Shown: positions 25,082 through 34,437, numbered from the stretch's first letter. The stretch is 50,536 nucleotides of DNA from Actinospica durhamensis (GCF_018139695.1 NZ_JAGSOG010000031.1:1-50536), one strand, 5' to 3'. Notes: generated by a model from the sequence alone, not told the origin. A program made the numbers and translations.

Positions 25082-25122
25082 TGCGCCCGAAGGGATTCGA
25101 ACCCCTAACCTTTTGATCCGTA
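25082..25122 (-). repeat. tRNA-Arg 3' half (attachment-site copy, right)
   Basis: The 41 bases match 12,428-12,468 with one mismatch and read on the minus strand as the ACG anticodon loop, T-arm and acceptor end of tRNA-Arg. The D-arm is again missing and is replaced by the same flanking motif CGGGATGG seen in the left copy. Both copies therefore have the same junction type, as expected for tandem integration of related elements rather than a simple attL/attR pair. The stretch 25,123-25,404 holds degenerate flank similarity and no gene I can support. Confidence 0.8.
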
Positions 25123-25404
25123 GGCGGGATGGGCCAGCTCCCGGGCATGCCAATCCGGGCCGCAACGTCCGGCTTCTCGCATCTGATCCGGCTGCCCGCC
25201 GCCCTCACGTCCTACCGACGCCAGATGCTCACGCTCTGTCCACACCCATCCGCTCGCCCACCACTCGCCCGGCGGCGGAACATCAACACCCTTCGGCTAA
25301 AACCGCTCAGCGTTGTCGGGGTTGGCATCGATGTGGATGACTGCTCAGCCCTCGGCGCACCTGACCCGGCCCGAGCGTAGCGGCCACGTGTCGGGTGCCC
25401 GGGG

Positions 25405-26169
25405 TTCACTCCAACCTGCGAGGACCCCGACGAGGCCGGCACTCCGAACCTGATCACGAACGTGCTGACCACGGCCGCGACCACGCCGGACAGCAGCGCG
25501 ACCGTCCCGATCCACCGGGACCTGGCCGAACACGGCCTTGCTCCGGCCGAGCACTACGTGGATTCGGGCTATCCGTCCATGCCCATCCTGGTCGCAGCCC
25601 GCCGCGAGCACGGCATCACGATGATCACCCCGCTGCTCGGAGACAGCTCGCGCCAGGCCAGAACCCGCAACGGCTACAGCCGGGACGAGTTCGTCATCGA
25701 CTACGACACCCGCACCGCCACCTGCCCGCAGGGTGTGACCTCGGCACACTGGAACCACTGCACCCAGAACGGCATCGAGAAGATCCACATCGCCTTCCCC
25801 CAGCGCGCCTGCTGGACCTGCGACGCCCAGCCCGCGTGCACCAGCAGCAAGGCCCGCCAACGGCGGATCACCGTCTACCCCCGCGAGATCCACCAACTCC
25901 AACAGGCCACCCGCACGGCCCAGGGCTCGAAAGACTGGCGACGCCTCTACCAGCGCCGCGCCGGGATCGAAGGCACCATGAACCAAGCGGCGAACAGCGT
26001 CGGCCTGCGCAAAGCCCGCTACCGCGGGCAAAAGAAGGTCGAGCTCGAACACTACCTCGGCGCCACCGCCATCAACATCACCCGGCTCGACGCCTACTTC
26101 ACCCACCAGCCACTCGACCACACCCACACCAGCCGGTTGATACGCCTCCACGCAGCGACAACGAATTAA
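25405..26169 (+). pseudogene. IS1182-like transposase, N-terminally truncated
   Basis: The frame encodes EDPDEAGTPNLITNVLTTAA, then the DDE_Tnp_1_6 region: HYVDSGYPSMPILVAARREH, CWTCDAQPACTSS and RRAGIEGTMNQAANSVGLRK with the final Glu of the triad, then a stop at 26,167. IS1182-type transposases are about 450-550 residues; the first half is missing. The fragment begins abruptly near 25,405 with no start signal and abuts an IS3 fragment on its right. Confidence 0.8.
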
Positions 26170-26178
26170 CCAGCAGGA

Positions 26179-26720
26179 TCCTTCAACCTGTGGACCCGGG
26201 CCGAAGCTCGCCGGATCGCGCGCACCGAAGAGGAACAGGAGCTTCTCGAACCGATTGTCGAGATCCATGCCGCGCACCCGGCGTACGGGGCCGAGCGGAT
26301 CACCCGCGAGCTCAAGCGGCAGGGCTTCGAGGTCGGCCGGCGCCGGGTCGCGAGGTTGATGCGGGAGCACGGCATCGCTGGAATCACCCGGCGCAAGCGT
26401 CGGAACCTGACGAAGCCGGACAAGGACGCGGTCGCGGTCGCGGATCTGATTCAACGGCAGTTCATCGCGCCGATGCCCGGATTGAAGCTGATCGGGGACA
26501 TCAGCTGCTTCCCGACCGGCGAAGGCTGGCTCTACCTCGCGACCGTCCTGGACCTATGTAGCAGGGAGTTGATCGGATACGCGATCGCGCCGCACATGCG
26601 CGCCGGCCTCGCCGTCGAAGCAATCACCTCGGCACATCGTGCCGGTCTGGTCGCGGGCAACGCGATTATGCACACGGATCGCGGATCTCAATACCACTCG
26701 AGACGCTACCGCAACGCGCT
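26179..26720 (+). pseudogene. IS3-family transposase fragment
   Basis: The translation FNLWTRAEARRIARTEEEQE, HPAYGAERITRELKRQGFEV and MPGLKLIGDISC through HTDRGSQYHSRRYRNAL is the middle of an IS3 OrfB. It is homologous to, but not identical with, the copy at 22.1-22.8 kb. Both ends are lost: it joins an IS1182 fragment on the left and the tail of an IS481-like gene on the right. Confidence 0.85.
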
Positions 26721-26725
26721 CGGGC

Positions 26726-26800
26726 GACCACGACCACTTCCGCGTCGCCCGACGCGACCGAATCGGCGGCATCCTCCACGAATACCACATCGCAGCCTGA
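26726..26800 (+). pseudogene. C-terminal tail of an IS481-like transposase
   Basis: Twenty-four codons encode DHDHFRVARRDRIGGILHEY and HIAA before TGA at 26,798. This matches the C-terminus of the intact transposase at 42,995-44,077 (FRARRHDRAGGIIHEY then RQAA). The next 30 bases (CCAGTATGGACGGACTTCTC) resemble that element's right inverted repeat. It is a scar of a related IS. Confidence 0.75.
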
Positions 26801-26867
26801 CCAGTATGGACGGACTTCTCGGCACCTTCAACTTCAAATTGAATTAGTACCTCCAGAGCCGTTACAG

Positions 26868-27302
26868 CTACAACTCACGCCATTCTCCAAGGCTTTCCGG
26901 GGCGACCGAATCAAGAAAGTTTTGAATAACCGTCCATGCGCGATCAACGCCCATCGCAAATTCCCCCGTGAACTGCCCTAGTTCCCCCATGATTGGAACT
27001 TCAACCATGGCATCAATTGGAGCGATCCCATCCCCAACAAGAAGGAGCGTGTGCGCGTCGGCAATCAAGTGGATAACTGCATAGTCCTCTTGGAACCCCA
27101 TTGTCAGCTGAACGTCGTCTCGATCGCTTAAGCCTACCTCGACGTATCCACGCCCGACTCCTCGAAGAGGGACAAGCGCCTCGTAAAATTCAGCAGTATC
27201 TGAAGTTACTTCCACGGGAGAATAGTGTCCAGAATGCGGATCACTCATACACCATACGATGCTCACGCCATCACTCAACCCATCCCTTAGGATAACGTTC
27301 AT
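26868..27302 (-). CDS. Imm1-like immunity protein for the deaminase toxin
   Basis: The protein has up to 144 residues. The ATG at 27302 lies inside the toxin gene (32-bp overlap); GTG 27266 and ATG 27248 are alternative starts. The pattern fits the Imm1 family: an N-terminal strand (GVSIVWCMSDPHSGHYSPVE), a helix (DTAEFYEALVPL) and GYVEVGLSDRDDVQLTMGF. It ends FTGEFAMGVDRAWTVIQNFL then EW. Imm1 proteins are known partners of polymorphic-toxin deaminases and would bind and block the deaminase in the producer. Position directly after the toxin tip agrees. The DNA here is much less GC-rich than its surroundings (26 of 60 at 27,181-27,240), as is common for exchanged toxin-immunity tips. Confidence 0.7.
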   Translation of the reverse strand: MNVILRDGLSDGVSIVWCMSDPHSGHYSPVEVTSDTAEFYEALVPLRGVGRGYVEVGLSDRDDVQLTMGFQEDYAVIHLIADAHTLLLVGDGIAPIDAMVEVPIMGELGQFTGEFAMGVDRAWTVIQNFLDSVAPESLGEWREL

Positions 27303-30300
27303 TACCCGTGAACACCTTACTGGAGCTCCACCTTGCAGTGGGTTCGACCGTTCCCAAAGGCGTCACCACTTCCAAAGTTGCACCCTCGGGAAGCAGTGTT
27401 GCAATCTGTGACCTACAGTATCCGCATATGCCATTCGGGTTGTCGATATAAAGCGTGGCACTCGTCGCTTTCTCGGCGCGCATCATCATAGCAGCCTGCC
27501 CCTCAACGTGTCCGCTAGCTGCATAGTTAGGGAGCTCGCCTTTCCCCGAAACCAACGAGGTAAGCTCGCCATTGAGATCAAGGACACCCGCGGTCTTCCC
27601 CGGCTCGCCATTGGCGGACAGCAACTGCTGCACTGCGCTCGGTCCGCAACCGTTGATGTTGTGTACGAGTACAGCCGTGCCACCGATGACCACGTAGAAG
27701 TCGTGGTCGTTGTCACCGGGGATGGTGAGGTCCCACATCCAGCCATCGGGCTTGGCAGGGGTCGCTCCGGCGACGACGGTCACTGCGGTGGCATTGTCAG
27801 GTGTGCGTAGGTGGGTTCCGGGCTTGAGCTGGGCTGCGGTGACCCACTTGCCGCCGTGGTTCTTGTCGCCGGTGCCGGGAACCCAGTAGAGGTGGTTGCT
27901 GGTGGTGTGGATGACGCTGGGCTTGCCGCCAACCCGGACAGTGAGGTCGTACAGGTCCGTGTCGTGGTGGACCAGGACGGCAGATACCTTCTCGGGCTCG
28001 GTCTTGCCAGTCGAGGTGTTGGTCGCCTCCACTTTGTCGCCGACCTTCAGCGTGCTGATGGCGACCTGTTTCCCCGTCGCAGTGAGCACGGGCGTGTCGG
28101 CTGTAAAGCTTTCGCCGCCCAGGCATGCTCCCATCAGTAAATCGCTACTGTCGTCGAGGGCGCCTGCCTCCTCAAGTCCAGGAGCGAGCGTAAGGCCAAG
28201 CTGGACGAAACCGTTCTGCAATTCCTGTGGGTTGTCAGTGGCTATGCCTTGCTGGATCGCGGTTTCGCCATCGGCATTGTTTATCATGCCCTGGGCCGGA
28301 TTTGTCGGGTCGATCTTCGCGCCTTGGTCATACATTTCGGGGACGGCTGCACATACTCCGCACAATAATGCCAATACCTTCGTCCCCAGCCCACCGGAGT
28401 GGCTATGCTCCGCCTCTATGCTCTCTTGATTTTTTTGAGTGACGTTGTTTGCGAGATTGGTGGCGCAGCTCAGGTCACACTGGCTGTCGTTCGCGGTACC
28501 GTATCCGCTTTCGCCCTCGATCATTTGACCGGTCGGGTCGCTGCTGGTGATGGGGTTGCCGTCGGTGTAGGCGTAGCCGCCGAGGGCGAGGGTATCGGTG
28601 GCTTCGAAGACCGGGTCGAGGCTCTCGAAGCGGCCTATCGCGGCGTCGTACCAGCGGGCGCCGATGTCGGTCAGGCCGGTTTCGGTGTCGGTGACGTCGT
28701 TGAGGAACGTGCGGTTGTCGACCCAGGTGACGGCGGTGCCGCGGGCGTTGCCGAAGGGGTCGAACTGGCGCCAGGTCGGGGTCTGGGCGGTGTAGTCGAG
28801 GTAGAGGTCGTTGGTGTGGTGCTGGTCGCTGAGCTCGAAGTCGTAGTTGTTGCCGGTTCCAGTGCGTACGGCGGTGCCGTCCGCGAGGGCGTAGTACCGG
28901 TTGACGCTGGTGGCGCCGTTGCCGGTGTTGTAGGTGATCTGTTCGCCCGGCAGGTAAAGCGTGGTGCTGTTGGTGGCCGAGTCGGTCTCCGTCAGCAGGT
29001 TGCCGTCGGCGTCGTAGACGTAGGCGGAGGTGCCGTTCTTGGTGGAGGAGATGTTGTAGAGCTGGCCTTCGTTGTTCCAGCTCAACGTCTGGGTGCCGTC
29101 GGCGGTGGTGGTGCGGCTGTCGGTGTTGCCGGCCAGGTCGTAGCCGTAGGTGGTGGACGCGGTCTGGGCGCTGTTGACGCTGGTCGTGGTTCCGCTGATC
29201 TCGTTGTTGGTGCTCGAGATCGTGTCGGTGGTGATCTGGTCCTGGGCGGAGCTGGTCAGGGAGTGCTGGTCCTGGGTTTGCCGGTTGCCCTCGTTGTCAT
29301 ACGTCCAGCTGTCCCAGTACGCGCTGGCGGTACCAAGAGCGTCGCCGACGGTGGAGAAGCTGTTCTGCGACGGGACGGTGGCGCAGGCGTCGGTCGCGGT
29401 CCACGCGGTGGACAGCTGGTCGAGGCCGTTGTACTGGTAGCACTGGGTCTCGGTGTCGGCGGCGGTGTTCTCGCGCTCGTCGAGCTGTTTGGTGATGTTG
29501 CCGTACAGGTCGTAGGCGTAGGTGGTCTCGTCGATGTTGCCGGTGGCGTTGGTCACCAGCTGTTCGGTCAGGGCGCCGGTGTGCGGGTCGTAGGTGTTGG
29601 TCAGGGTGGCCTCGCCGGTGGCGGCGGTGGATCCGATGGTCTCGGAGGAGACCCGGCCCCAGGCGTCGTAGGCGGTGGACTGGGAGTACTGGCCCGTGCC
29701 GTTGACGCCGTTGGGCAGTTCGAGCGCACCGGTGTAGGAGTAGCCGACCGTCTCCGTGGCCAGGGGGCCGGTGGTGGTTGGGTAGATCGTGCTCGCGGGC
29801 AGGCCCAGGTTCGCGGTGTAGCTGTGCCCGATGTAGTACGTCCCGGCCAGCCCCGTCACGGTGGACGGGAAGGTGTAGGCCTCCTCCAGGGACTCGCCGA
29901 AGACGTTGAAGCCCTCGTACTGCAGCGTGTAGGTCGCGCCGCCCGAGTACGAGTACTCCGTGGTCACGTGCCCCTTCGCGTAGGCGCTGATCGCCGCGAG
30001 GCCGTTCGAGTCGTCATACACCCACGCCGCGACCTCGGCCCCGGCCTTGGCCTGGTCCGCCGCGACGTCGTCCGAGGCGTACTCAGCAGTCTTACGCCCG
30101 AGCTTGTCGTAGGTGTACGACACGTATTCCGAACGCGCGTCCTCCGTCTGCAGGACGTTGCCGTCCGCGTCGTACACCGTAAAGCTGTTGCCGGCGGTCG
30201 GGTCCTCCTTCTCGGTGACCCGGCCGAGCAGGTCGAAGACGCTGGTCCACTTCTGACCGTCCGGGTCGGTCGTGACCGCCTGGTTGCCGTGCCCGTCGTA

Positions 30301-33300
30301 GGTGTAGCTCGTGGTCAGCGCGACGCCGCCGCTGACGTAGAACGGGGTGGTGTTCACGTTCGACGGAATCGTGACGGTCGGGCGGGTCGAATACGTGGAG
30401 ACGGAGCTGGTGCGCCCGAGCGGGTCGGTGCCCGTGCTCTTCACGGTCCCGCCGGCCGGGGGGAACGTCGTGGTCTCATCGCCGGAGTAGACGGTGTAGG
30501 AGGTGGAGTACACCTGGTCGTCGTAGGTCATCGACTCGTCTTCGACCTTGTTGCCCAGGCCGTCGTAGACGTACTGGTCCCAGTTGTAGATCTGGTCGAT
30601 GTCGAATGAGGAGGCAAGCGCGATCGAGGGCAGGTCGGTCGAGTCCCACCAGTTGTTGTAGGTCGCGGAGACCTGGCCGAGGGAGTTGTAGATGGTGTCG
30701 GTCACCAGTGAGCCGCCGGCCGGGGTGTTGGCCTGGGTCTCGCGGGTGCGTCCGAGCGAGTCGAGGATCGTGGCGGTCTCTGTGTAGTCCGCCAGGTCGT
30801 TGAGCTTCTCGGTGATCGAACCGGAAAGGCCGGTTTTCGACTCGGTGTAGCTGTAGAGGTAGTTCGCGGCTGTGGAGGTCGCCCGCGAGTATCCCCAGAC
30901 CGCGGTCACGCGCCCGAGTGCGTCGTACTGCTTGGTCGTGACGACCCCGTTGATGTCGGTGGAGGTCAGTACCAGGGCCCGGGCGGGATCGAAGGTCTCG
31001 GAGGTCGTCTGGTTGAGGGCGTTCTCGACGGACTCGGCCGTGGTGATTCCGTCGGTGACGGTGTACGAGGTGATCGTCTTGTATCCGTCTGCGTCGTAGG
31101 TGTCCTCGGCCCGTCCGTAGTTGTCGAAGGTGCTCTCGGAGGCCATCTGGTAGGTGAACGTGCCGGGCGCGTACCCGGTGGCCGTGGCAGTCTCGGTCAG
31201 GTTCCCGACGGTCGGGGTCGTGGTCTGCGGCGCGATGCCGGTGGTGACGAACGAGCCGTTCTGGTCGTAGAAGTTCAGCGTCGCCGAGACGACCTGGTCC
31301 TGGGTGAAGCTCGCCGGCGCGCCGAGGGAGGTGGAGGTGCTGGGCACCGAGGGGATCGAGCTCTCGGTGAATCCGGAGCACGCCACCGACGCCTCGGTCG
31401 TGGCCAGCGACAGCCCGACGATGTTCAGGGTCGTGTTCGCCGGAGCGTAGGTGTAGCTGGTGCAGTGGCTGTAGTCGGTGTCCGTGTCGTCCGTGTCTGC
31501 GGTGCCCGACGATGTCCAGGCGTGGGAGTACTCGTAGAGCTTCAGCCCGAAGTCGGCGTCGGTCGTGGTGGCGTCGTAGGCGTCGTCGGTTTCCGTGTAG
31601 TCCCACGCGGACGTCGTGCTGCTGTCGGTGACGAGTTGCTCGGTGTACGCCTCGGCGGGGCCGGTCATCTGTGCGGTCGTGGCCGGCAGGCCGGTGAACG
31701 TCTGAGACGCGGTCGCGCTCGAGACCCAGTACGAGTCGACGGTGGCCTTGTCCACGGTGCTGGTGTCGCCGAAGTAGGTGAGGGTCTCCAGCGGCTGCCC
31801 GGCCAGGGCGGCGTAGTCGTTGTGAACGCCGCCGAGCGTGTCGGGCACGGTCGTGGTGGAGGTGGAGGTAGGGGAGAGGTAGTCCCCGTACATGCCCTGG
31901 TAGTAGCGGGTGACGCTCTTGTCCATCGCGTCGCTGGTGCCGTTGCCCTGGACGGTGTTCACCTGCTCGTAGCCGCGGAACTCACCGTAGGTGCGGTCCT
32001 TCGCCTGCACCGCCGGCTCGTCGTCGTAGTGCCAGGCCGGGTTCGCGTAGGAGTACTGCGTCACCTCTTCGGCGGCGCCGCCGGTCTCGTCGGTGACCGT
32101 CACCTCCCGCACCGCGTACTTGATGAACCAGTCCTCGATCGCCGCCGAGTAGCCATCCGGTGTCCAGTAGACCGGGTAGCAGGAGGTCGTGTTCGACGAC
32201 GGTGTCGCGGTGGGAGCGTCCAAAGTGGAGGCCGCGCATGTGTCCGGTATCTCGTAGGTCACGCCGACCTTCGAACCCAGCTCACTGGTGACGTCGGCGA
32301 TGCGCCACCGGTACAGGCCCGGGTAGGTCTCCACGTCCCACCGGTTTGGCAGGTCGGTCCCGGAGAACGACACGCTCGGCTCACTGATCGAGGAGCTCGA
32401 CCCGCCCGCGGAGGTGTCGTCACCGGTGTGGGTGATCGATTCGAGCCAGAGCGTCCCGGAGGTGTTGTCGCCGGTGGCCGGGAAGTCCTGGGCCAGGGCG
32501 TAGGAGTCGACATCGACCTGCTTGGACGCGGACAGCGAGTACTGCGACGTGGTGATCGTGGTGAGCATGACCGTGGAGAAGAACGACGGCGAGTAGCTCG
32601 TGCAGGTCGCGCCCGACGCGCAGATCAGGTCGGTGGGCACGTCCGGGTACTCGCTCGCCGCGGTCGTCGCTGACATCGAGGAGGACGGGGCGTCACAGGT
32701 CGAGGCGACGCAGCGGTTGACCGTGGTGAACGAGACCTTGTCCGGGACGATCCCGTAGGCACCGCTGGCCGTGGTGTATCCGTAGTCGATCTCGCTGAGG
32801 TAGGAGTCGCGGACGTATTCCTTCTCTGAGGCGCCGTTGTTCGCGCCGTAGTAGTTGGTGTCCTGCTTGTAGTAGTACGACATCGCGTCACCGTGGGTGT
32901 CGGTGACATAGTCCAGGTGCCACTCATACGCCATGTTGCACACCGAGTCGGCCCAGGTCGCGTTCCAGCACGGGTCACCCGAGTGCGCCGCGTAGACCGG
33001 CTCCCAGTCCACCGAATTCGTCTGACCCGTCGAGGTGTAGCCCGGCAGCTCGTTCAGGCCGAAGTAGTACTCCGTGCCGTCGCGCTCGGTGACCGTCCAG
33101 TAGTCGGTGTTGTAGGTGTTCTGGCCCTTGTTCGAATCGGCGACATGGGAGATGACGGCGCCGTTGTCGTTCTGGAGCTTGAAGGTGCCGTTGTCGTCCA
33201 CGATCGTGGTGCTCGAGCCGTTGAGCGAGATCGAGAGGATCTCGCCGTCGTAGCACATGTCCTGCGTGCTCGTCGGCGAGGCGGTGCCCTCCGGGCTGTC

Positions 33301-34437
33301 GGAGCACGGCACGTACGTCTGGGTGATGTAGTTCTCGGACGGATCCGTCCAGCCGTCACCGACCATGGAGGCCTGCGCGTTGGTCATCGAGGTCTTGCCG
33401 TCCACCGACCCGGAGTCGTAGTCCAGCTCGACCTTCGGCGTCAGCGAGGTCGAGGAGGAGGGCACGGTGATCGGGTAGTTGTAGGTGAAGTCGCCCTCGG
33501 AACCGCCGGCGGTCCACGACCCGGCGGGCGAGAGCTTGGTGGCGGCGTAGTTGCCGGTGGCCGAGCCCTCCTCGCCCGCGCCGGAGGACGCGGCGAGCAC
33601 GATGCCCGAGGACGGGCTCGACGCGCTGACCGCCGACGCGGTGCCGATGACGTAGTTGCCGTCGCTGACCGTGCCGCCGCCGGTGTAGGCCGCGCCGGAC
33701 GAGGCCGCCGTGTCGGCACCGGATATCTTCACGACGCCGGAGAGCGTGTCGGCGGCGGGGTCGTTCACGGCCCCGGTCACGGGCGTGCGCACCCGGCACT
33801 TCGCCAGCTGCGGCGTGGTCAGCGCGCAGGCGGGCAGGGTGTAGAGCTCCAGGCGCGACCCGAAGTTCGCGCCGTACGCGTCCTTGAACGCCGCGTAGTC
33901 CAGGCCCACCCGCACGCTGCCCGAACCGCCGCTTCCGGCGACCGAGTAGACGACTCCGGTCACGCCCAACTGCTTGGCAAGGCTCTGCGACGCAACCGCT
34001 CCGGTCACGCTGCTCGGCCCGGAGAGGGTTGAGGTGCGCTGCGCCCACAGCGGCGTGCCCGCGATCGACGCCTTCGGCAGCTGCGCCGCGGTGACGGCGG
34101 GGGGCTGGTTGCCCGAAACCGTTGCGGTGCCGCGGGCCTGCAGCGTCGCAGACCCCGAGGTCGCGGCCGGCAGTTGCGTTCCGCTCGCCTTGTAAACGCC
34201 CACGGACTTGCCGTTCAGGGTCATCGTCCGGGTGTTCGTGTGCGACTTCGAGGACATCACGACGCCGGTGACCGCCGGGCCGCTCGATGCAGCCGGTCTC
34301 GCCGCCACGGCCGCGACCGCCGGCATCGGACTCGCCAGCGCGAGCCCGGCCACCAGCCCCACCACGACAGTGGGACCAGCCAGCCGTATCGGCCGCCTCC
34401 CCTGACGGGTACGCCACCAGCCACCACGAGCGAACAT
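27271..34437 (-). CDS. Secreted RHS polymorphic toxin with Hint and DddA-like deaminase tip
   Basis: The protein has 2,388 residues, starting at ATG 34437 behind GGGGAGG. A Sec signal (basic RRPIRLAG, then VVVGLVAGLALASPMPAVAA) comes first. Next are an SpvB-like N-terminal region (GDFTYNYPITVP, PKVELDYDSGSVDGKTS), many YD repeats (YDALGRVTAV, YDKLGRKTAE, YDLAGNTDSR) and the RHS core end LTDIGARWYDAAIGRFESLD. Residues 2105-2260 are a Hint autoprotease (CLGGESFTADTPVLTATGKQ to VLVHN). Residues 2261-2388 are a DddA-like cytidine deaminase: PNYAASGHVEGQ with His2310 and Glu2312, and NPNGICGYC with Cys2338 and Cys2341 as zinc ligands, ending KVFTGNERYPKG. It likely acts as a contact-released antibacterial DNA-mutating toxin. 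Confidence 0.9.
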   Translation of the reverse strand: MFARGGWWRTRQGRRPIRLAGPTVVVGLVAGLALASPMPAVAAVAARPAASSGPAVTGVVMSSKSHTNTRTMTLNGKSVGVYKASGTQLPAATSGSATLQARGTATVSGNQPPAVTAAQLPKASIAGTPLWAQRTSTLSGPSSVTGAVASQSLAKQLGVTGVVYSVAGSGGSGSVRVGLDYAAFKDAYGANFGSRLELYTLPACALTTPQLAKCRVRTPVTGAVNDPAADTLSGVVKISGADTAASSGAAYTGGGTVSDGNYVIGTASAVSASSPSSGIVLAASSGAGEEGSATGNYAATKLSPAGSWTAGGSEGDFTYNYPITVPSSSTSLTPKVELDYDSGSVDGKTSMTNAQASMVGDGWTDPSENYITQTYVPCSDSPEGTASPTSTQDMCYDGEILSISLNGSSTTIVDDNGTFKLQNDNGAVISHVADSNKGQNTYNTDYWTVTERDGTEYYFGLNELPGYTSTGQTNSVDWEPVYAAHSGDPCWNATWADSVCNMAYEWHLDYVTDTHGDAMSYYYKQDTNYYGANNGASEKEYVRDSYLSEIDYGYTTASGAYGIVPDKVSFTTVNRCVASTCDAPSSSMSATTAASEYPDVPTDLICASGATCTSYSPSFFSTVMLTTITTSQYSLSASKQVDVDSYALAQDFPATGDNTSGTLWLESITHTGDDTSAGGSSSSISEPSVSFSGTDLPNRWDVETYPGLYRWRIADVTSELGSKVGVTYEIPDTCAASTLDAPTATPSSNTTSCYPVYWTPDGYSAAIEDWFIKYAVREVTVTDETGGAAEEVTQYSYANPAWHYDDEPAVQAKDRTYGEFRGYEQVNTVQGNGTSDAMDKSVTRYYQGMYGDYLSPTSTSTTTVPDTLGGVHNDYAALAGQPLETLTYFGDTSTVDKATVDSYWVSSATASQTFTGLPATTAQMTGPAEAYTEQLVTDSSTTSAWDYTETDDAYDATTTDADFGLKLYEYSHAWTSSGTADTDDTDTDYSHCTSYTYAPANTTLNIVGLSLATTEASVACSGFTESSIPSVPSTSTSLGAPASFTQDQVVSATLNFYDQNGSFVTTGIAPQTTTPTVGNLTETATATGYAPGTFTYQMASESTFDNYGRAEDTYDADGYKTITSYTVTDGITTAESVENALNQTTSETFDPARALVLTSTDINGVVTTKQYDALGRVTAVWGYSRATSTAANYLYSYTESKTGLSGSITEKLNDLADYTETATILDSLGRTRETQANTPAGGSLVTDTIYNSLGQVSATYNNWWDSTDLPSIALASSFDIDQIYNWDQYVYDGLGNKVEDESMTYDDQVYSTSYTVYSGDETTTFPPAGGTVKSTGTDPLGRTSSVSTYSTRPTVTIPSNVNTTPFYVSGGVALTTSYTYDGHGNQAVTTDPDGQKWTSVFDLLGRVTEKEDPTAGNSFTVYDADGNVLQTEDARSEYVSYTYDKLGRKTAEYASDDVAADQAKAGAEVAAWVYDDSNGLAAISAYAKGHVTTEYSYSGGATYTLQYEGFNVFGESLEEAYTFPSTVTGLAGTYYIGHSYTANLGLPASTIYPTTTGPLATETVGYSYTGALELPNGVNGTGQYSQSTAYDAWGRVSSETIGSTAATGEATLTNTYDPHTGALTEQLVTNATGNIDETTYAYDLYGNITKQLDERENTAADTETQCYQYNGLDQLSTAWTATDACATVPSQNSFSTVGDALGTASAYWDSWTYDNEGNRQTQDQHSLTSSAQDQITTDTISSTNNEISGTTTSVNSAQTASTTYGYDLAGNTDSRTTTADGTQTLSWNNEGQLYNISSTKNGTSAYVYDADGNLLTETDSATNSTTLYLPGEQITYNTGNGATSVNRYYALADGTAVRTGTGNNYDFELSDQHHTNDLYLDYTAQTPTWRQFDPFGNARGTAVTWVDNRTFLNDVTDTETGLTDIGARWYDAAIGRFESLDPVFEATDTLALGGYAYTDGNPITSSDPTGQMIEGESGYGTANDSQCDLSCATNLANNVTQKNQESIEAEHSHSGGLGTKVLALLCGVCAAVPEMYDQGAKIDPTNPAQGMINNADGETAIQQGIATDNPQELQNGFVQLGLTLAPGLEEAGALDDSSDLLMGACLGGESFTADTPVLTATGKQVAISTLKVGDKVEATNTSTGKTEPEKVSAVLVHHDTDLYDLTVRVGGKPSVIHTTSNHLYWVPGTGDKNHGGKWVTAAQLKPGTHLRTPDNATAVTVVAGATPAKPDGWMWDLTIPGDNDHDFYVVIGGTAVLVHNINGCGPSAVQQLLSANGEPGKTAGVLDLNGELTSLVSGKGELPNYAASGHVEGQAAMMMRAEKATSATLYIDNPNGICGYCRSQIATLLPEGATLEVVTPLGTVEPTARWSSSKVFTGNERYPKGWVE

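Noticed and set aside
12386..25122. Simple attL/attR pair of one 12.65-kb element
   Set aside because: The two tRNA-Arg 3' halves share the same right-hand flank, which a single insertion would not produce. Tandem integration of related elements explains it better.
28399..30609. Long Gly/Val-rich open frames antisense to the RHS gene, and others antisense to the secreted protein (34,935-38,147)
   Set aside because: These are shadow frames caused by GC-rich codon bias; the translations are low-complexity and have no domain signals.
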